Below, piece by piece: positions 60,255 through 64,000 of a stretch of DNA of 64,000 bases (positions are counted from its first letter, which is position 1; every line of letters begins with the position of its first letter). A program made the position numbers and the translations under genes. Source of the stretch: Clusia tigrina (taxonomy: Eukaryota; Arthropoda; Insecta; Diptera; Clusiidae). The stretch lies in contig OV050030.1 of NCBI GenBank assembly GCA_920105625.2, forward strand, positions 29,630,516-29,694,515, in the 5' to 3' direction. Below the pieces are notes generated by a model. It was not told the DNA's origin. It ran no database searches and was given only the letters and a program-made list of their open reading frames with translations.

Positions 60255-62165
60255 ATATTATTATTATTTAACAGACTAAAAGAACACCGCGACCTAAGAG
60301 ATCTATTGTGCAGCCTCGTACCCAACTAAAACAATCCTAGACTATTTCTAAATCTCGTAACTTCTGTGGGCTTAATTTTAACTAGGTGATTTAGAGATAA
60401 GAACCCACTGCCTAGGCAATTATGTCTGCGTCTTGCCACCGCTGAGCAAGTGCATAGAATGTGTTCTGTTGTTTCCTGCTTCTCTTCACAGAGTCGGCAC
60501 GAATCGTCTTCTACCACGCCTATTTTGTTCAGATGATAACTGAGCCTAAATTGCCCTGTTAAAAGTTCAGTATAGAGTTTAATGTCATTTCTGGTGAAGT
60601 TTAAAGCAGCATCTACCCTAAGGTCAGGGTCAATGAATAGTCTCGACTGCCGCATGCTTTTTTGGACTCTCCAGTAGTTCAGCAGACCTCGTTTTTCCTG
60701 TTCGCACAACAAGTTTATGAAGCTGCTGCTTACCCCACAAAGGGGTTCTGGGCATATGAAGGGAGTGCCTGCGCCCCTTTTTGCCAAAGAGGCCGCCATT
60801 TCGTTGCCTTCATGTCTCTCATGTCCCGGTACTCACATTAGCGTAAGAAAGTTTCTCGCTGCTAGGGTATTGAGGAGTTTAGAGCATTCCCAGACCAGCT
60901 TTGATTGGAATGAACAGTTTATTCATGATTTTAGAACTGCCTGGCTATCTGAGAGAGTGCATATTTTGGTGCTGCGTGTACAACTGCGTAGACATTCTCT
61001 AACACATAACTGTTAAGCGTGAACATCCGCCTGAAAAATGGAAGCTGTTTTTCCCATTGCAATTGCTTTTTGGAAATTTGGCCCTACAATTACCGCTCGA
61101 ACGCTGCCATCTTCCGTTTTGGACTCATCTGTATACCACAATTGTGAGGCCGGTTTTATTATTACTTCATTGTTTCTCCATGCTGCACGGTCACTGATGA
61201 CTACTTTGAAGTGCTTGGAGAAGTCTTTTTTATCATCTTTTCAAAGACCATGAGGCACGGAGAATTCCAGACAATGTCCAGAATCTTTGCATGAGCCGTT
61301 AGGTTGCCTTCCTTAAGATGGGCTAGATTAGGTAGCCTAAGGGCCGCGCTGGATGCTATCCTCTCAACAACAAGGTGTGGAGGAGTGAGTCCAGTGATTA
61401 TTCCTAAAGCTAGTGTGGGGCACATTCTCATTGCTCCCGTCACACTCAAACAGGTTATTCTGCGAATCTTGTTAAGGATCATCTGATCCTTTGTTTGATT
61501 TGCCTTTGGCCACCATACCAAAGAAGCATAGGTGATCATTGGTACTATTATTGTTTTATATGACCACGTCATCATTTTTGGTCGTACTCCTCATGTTTTA
61601 CCGTACAGCCTCTGGCAGGCATAGGTTGCTCTTAAGGCTTTACTAGTTATGTATGATAAATGGTTTTTCCAAGTTAGAGTTTTGTCTAGGATTACTCCCA
61701 GATATTTCATTTCATTGGACATTGTTAAGTTCGTGGTCCCTCAGCTTAAGGTCCCCAGATTCAGTTCCTTTCTTCTGGTGAATGGTACCACGTTTGTTTT
61801 GTTCTGATTTTTCGATAGTCCTTTCTCTCTGGCACCAGTTTTGCGTGATTTCAAGAGCTAGTTGCATGCGATCTGTTATGGTACAGTCAAAATTGCCTCT
61901 GACTCATCCGCAAAGCCCTGAACTTCGTATTCGAGGTTATTGATAGTTTGTAAGAGCTCGTCAAAAACCAATAACTATAGGATTGGCGATAGGACGCCTC
62001 CCTGGGGACATCCTTTAATTGACCTGACAAATAACCTTTCTGCCCCTGTTTCAAAGATTATTGTTCTTTTTTTCAGCACATTGAAAACCCATGTTATGAT
62101 CAGTCTTTGTATACCTTTCCTGTTCATCCCCTCCTCAATTGATCTGAAAATAGCATTAGCAAAAG
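60255..62165 (-). mobile_element. (TAA)-tailed LOA/I-like retrotransposon, RT to 3' end
   Basis: Downward from 62165 the RT domain shows NRKGIQRLIITWVFN, motif B GCPQGGVLSPILW and a degenerate motif C reading GFADESE instead of YADD. The thumb follows (MKYLGVILDKTLTWKNHL in shifted frames), then the region to RNase H (SYKTIIVPMITYASLVWWPK, ITCLSVTGAMRMCPT). RNase H itself is badly damaged; its end survives as PGHERHEGNEMAAS-like sequence. The C-terminus, 60326-60799, is open: SRLFIDPDLRVDAALNF, LLTGQFRLSYHLNKIGV, CRLCEEKQETTEHILCTC. The tail on the minus strand is TTAAATAATAATAATATA at about 60255-60272. The fragment at 28430-28785 is the same family. Confidence 0.85.
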
Positions 62166-64000
62166 ATATATATGTATATGTTAATAACGCATTAGTCTAT
62201 TAAAATTTACTATGAACATTCATAATTATGCTTGAATCAAAGGTGATAACCCGAGTTGGCACGAGCCGACTGAGAGACTTATATACGAGTATAGAAAAGA
62301 AATGTCTTATATAAAATGCATGTCTACTGCACGTGCATATTGTAAATACAGCATACAAATTTAGTTCATTAATTCACAGTTGTGACTATTAAGGTGTCCA
62401 TTTCGGCTCTGAAATGACAGACGTTGAGATGCAATTTGTAAATGTTACCTTCGATGTAAGCTTCACGAACAATGGTTGGGGCAACAACTCTAATTTGAAC
62501 AAGATACTATTTAATAATAAGCCCGCAGCAATGGCATTGCCACATTTTTATGACTATTGTTATTGCCCCCTTCATTATGTGCACACACTTCAAAAATTTG
62601 TTCGAGTTATAAAGCCTACAAAGTAGTTTGGTAACAATTTCCCTTGCCACTCGAGTAGGTTTTCTGCCATTACTTTAGAGAAGTGGATGGCATTCGTGAT
62701 GGTGAAGAGTTACTAATATGTCAGTACAATTTACTTTTGTGTACAGGTATGAAATGTATTATCTTTAGATATAATAGTAGAGAGAAGCATCATGCAAAAT
62801 ATTCCAAAATCATAATCCAATGATGTTTGATGGTTGGTGGAAGCAAGATCTCTTACATTCCAGAAACGTCAAATGATTTTTCAGTTAGCTAAACATATGA
62901 AGAGATGATCTGTTCTGAGCATTGAATCATTGACACTTCCATCAATGAAGATATATATGGAGACAATAAGAATCATCACAGAAATCATAGAAGGAAAACC
63001 ACACAATCAATACTTCCTGATTTATCATACATAGCTGTGATACATTCCATAACTTTGTTTTGAATGAAAACCGTACTATGATATCTTATTTTTCATGGCT
63101 TCCAGTTAGGATACTCGCCTCTAAACTCAATATACCTAAATTTAAGTGTCAGCTCTCCAGATTATTGGGGCATCATTAAAATTATTGTGATACTCTTCAA
63201 AATCTATACCCCATTTTGGGATTATATTCTTTCTAGTACTTGGGAAATTACTGTAAATTCCACTGAGAGATTTATGTGGATTTCTCAAATACTATGACTG
63301 TTTGGATAAGCATTGTAATGCTAAACTGTTCCAATTTATAAAGACTAATAATGAATGAATGAATAATGCACATTTTTATTACACAATTTTCATTTTTTCA
63401 ATCACAGAACATTTCTTGATATACCTATAAGGTTCCAGGAAATACTGATTCTATTATTTAATGGTTGTCGAATTAACGCGGTGGTTTTGCCTCTTAAAAA
63501 CAATAATGGAACAATGATCATGGATTGATGGCAAACAGTGGAATCAGAATCGCTGCCAATGATTTGGAAACTTAAAGAAAATAACCCGCTATCTCGTGTC
63601 AAAGTTTTTCTGTGGAATAAATACTTTAAAGTCTTGAAGACGATTACAATTGAATTTTCTTTAGTTCAGTGTTATAAGAAGGTTTATTGAATAAGTGTTT
63701 GACATTTTTAAAATACTTGCCAAAATTAGTATACCCTATTTACCTTTTTTAAAGGTACAGGGTATAAATATTGGGAGAAGAGTTGAAAAGTACGTCCAAA
63801 AAGTACGATGTAAGATGAAAGATTTGAGGAAGCATTCATTGTGCGACTTCTTCTCATAATTGTGAATAGAAAGTTGCCTGTGTGACCATTCTAAGGAAGT
63901 CATTCTGTAAATAGAAAACGATGCTAACTTCTTCGGATTGACTATAATAGACTGTAGTGTTTTAAGGAATCAGATATCCTAAGTCTTATGTAGTTGTCGG
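62166..64000. other. AT-rich non-coding stretch
   Basis: An open stretch at 62414-62626 (plus) matches nothing known. An imperfect hairpin lies at 63731-63765 (ATACCCT/AGGGTAT outer arms, TACCTTT/AAAGGTA inner arms). No other feature seen. Confidence 0.4.

Overview
The window reads as AT-rich, repeat-laden nuclear DNA of a higher fly (Diptera, Schizophora). A tephritid fruit fly is my best guess, but that is inference. The grounds are a 60-bp intron, a TATA box paired with a Drosophila-type initiator (TCAGTT), standard insect tRNA-Asp and tRNA-Glu genes, CAA-rich leader-like sequence, and a repeat set of Jockey, LOA/I-like, mariner, Tc1-like, Helitron and BEL/Pao elements. There are no operons, bacterial genes or CRISPR arrays.

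Host genes are few. At the left edge (91-1026, minus) a complete two-exon gene encodes a secreted protein with a Kazal-like cysteine module and a long Tyr/Pro/Gly- then Thr/Pro-rich tail. A leader-like stretch at about 13740-14998 (plus) ends in a strong splice donor and may be the first exon of a gene whose body is not seen. An unrecognised open stretch with coding-like codons lies at 23402-23647 (minus). Two tRNA genes are intact: tRNA-Asp(GTC) at 38645-38716 (minus) and tRNA-Glu(CTC) at 58866-58937 (plus), each followed by a T7 tract.

Most of the rest is dead mobile DNA. Non-LTR retrotransposons dominate: a Jockey copy (3768-6121) and about fifteen 5'-truncated copies of RNase H-bearing LOA/I-like elements on both strands. 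Their 3' ends carry three kinds of simple tail: (ACCT)n, (TAATC/TAAATC)n and (TAA)n. DNA elements are a mariner split by a later retrotransposon insertion (9735-11747), a second decayed mariner (24868-25645), a Tc1-like remnant (36345-36800) and a nearly intact DD41D-type mariner (39680-40978) that has lost its third catalytic Asp. A Helitron Rep-helicase remnant lies at 30020-32200 and a BEL/Pao pol fragment at 46975-47395.

Tandem repeats (TA, TAA, GGAGTT, and 21-, 54-, 71- and 183-bp units), several perfect hairpins and a 20-bp palindrome make up most of the remaining recognisable structure. No multi-gene system is encoded. The most informative content is the insertion history (nested copies, target duplications, insertion into microsatellites) and a few possible regulatory or first-exon segments.
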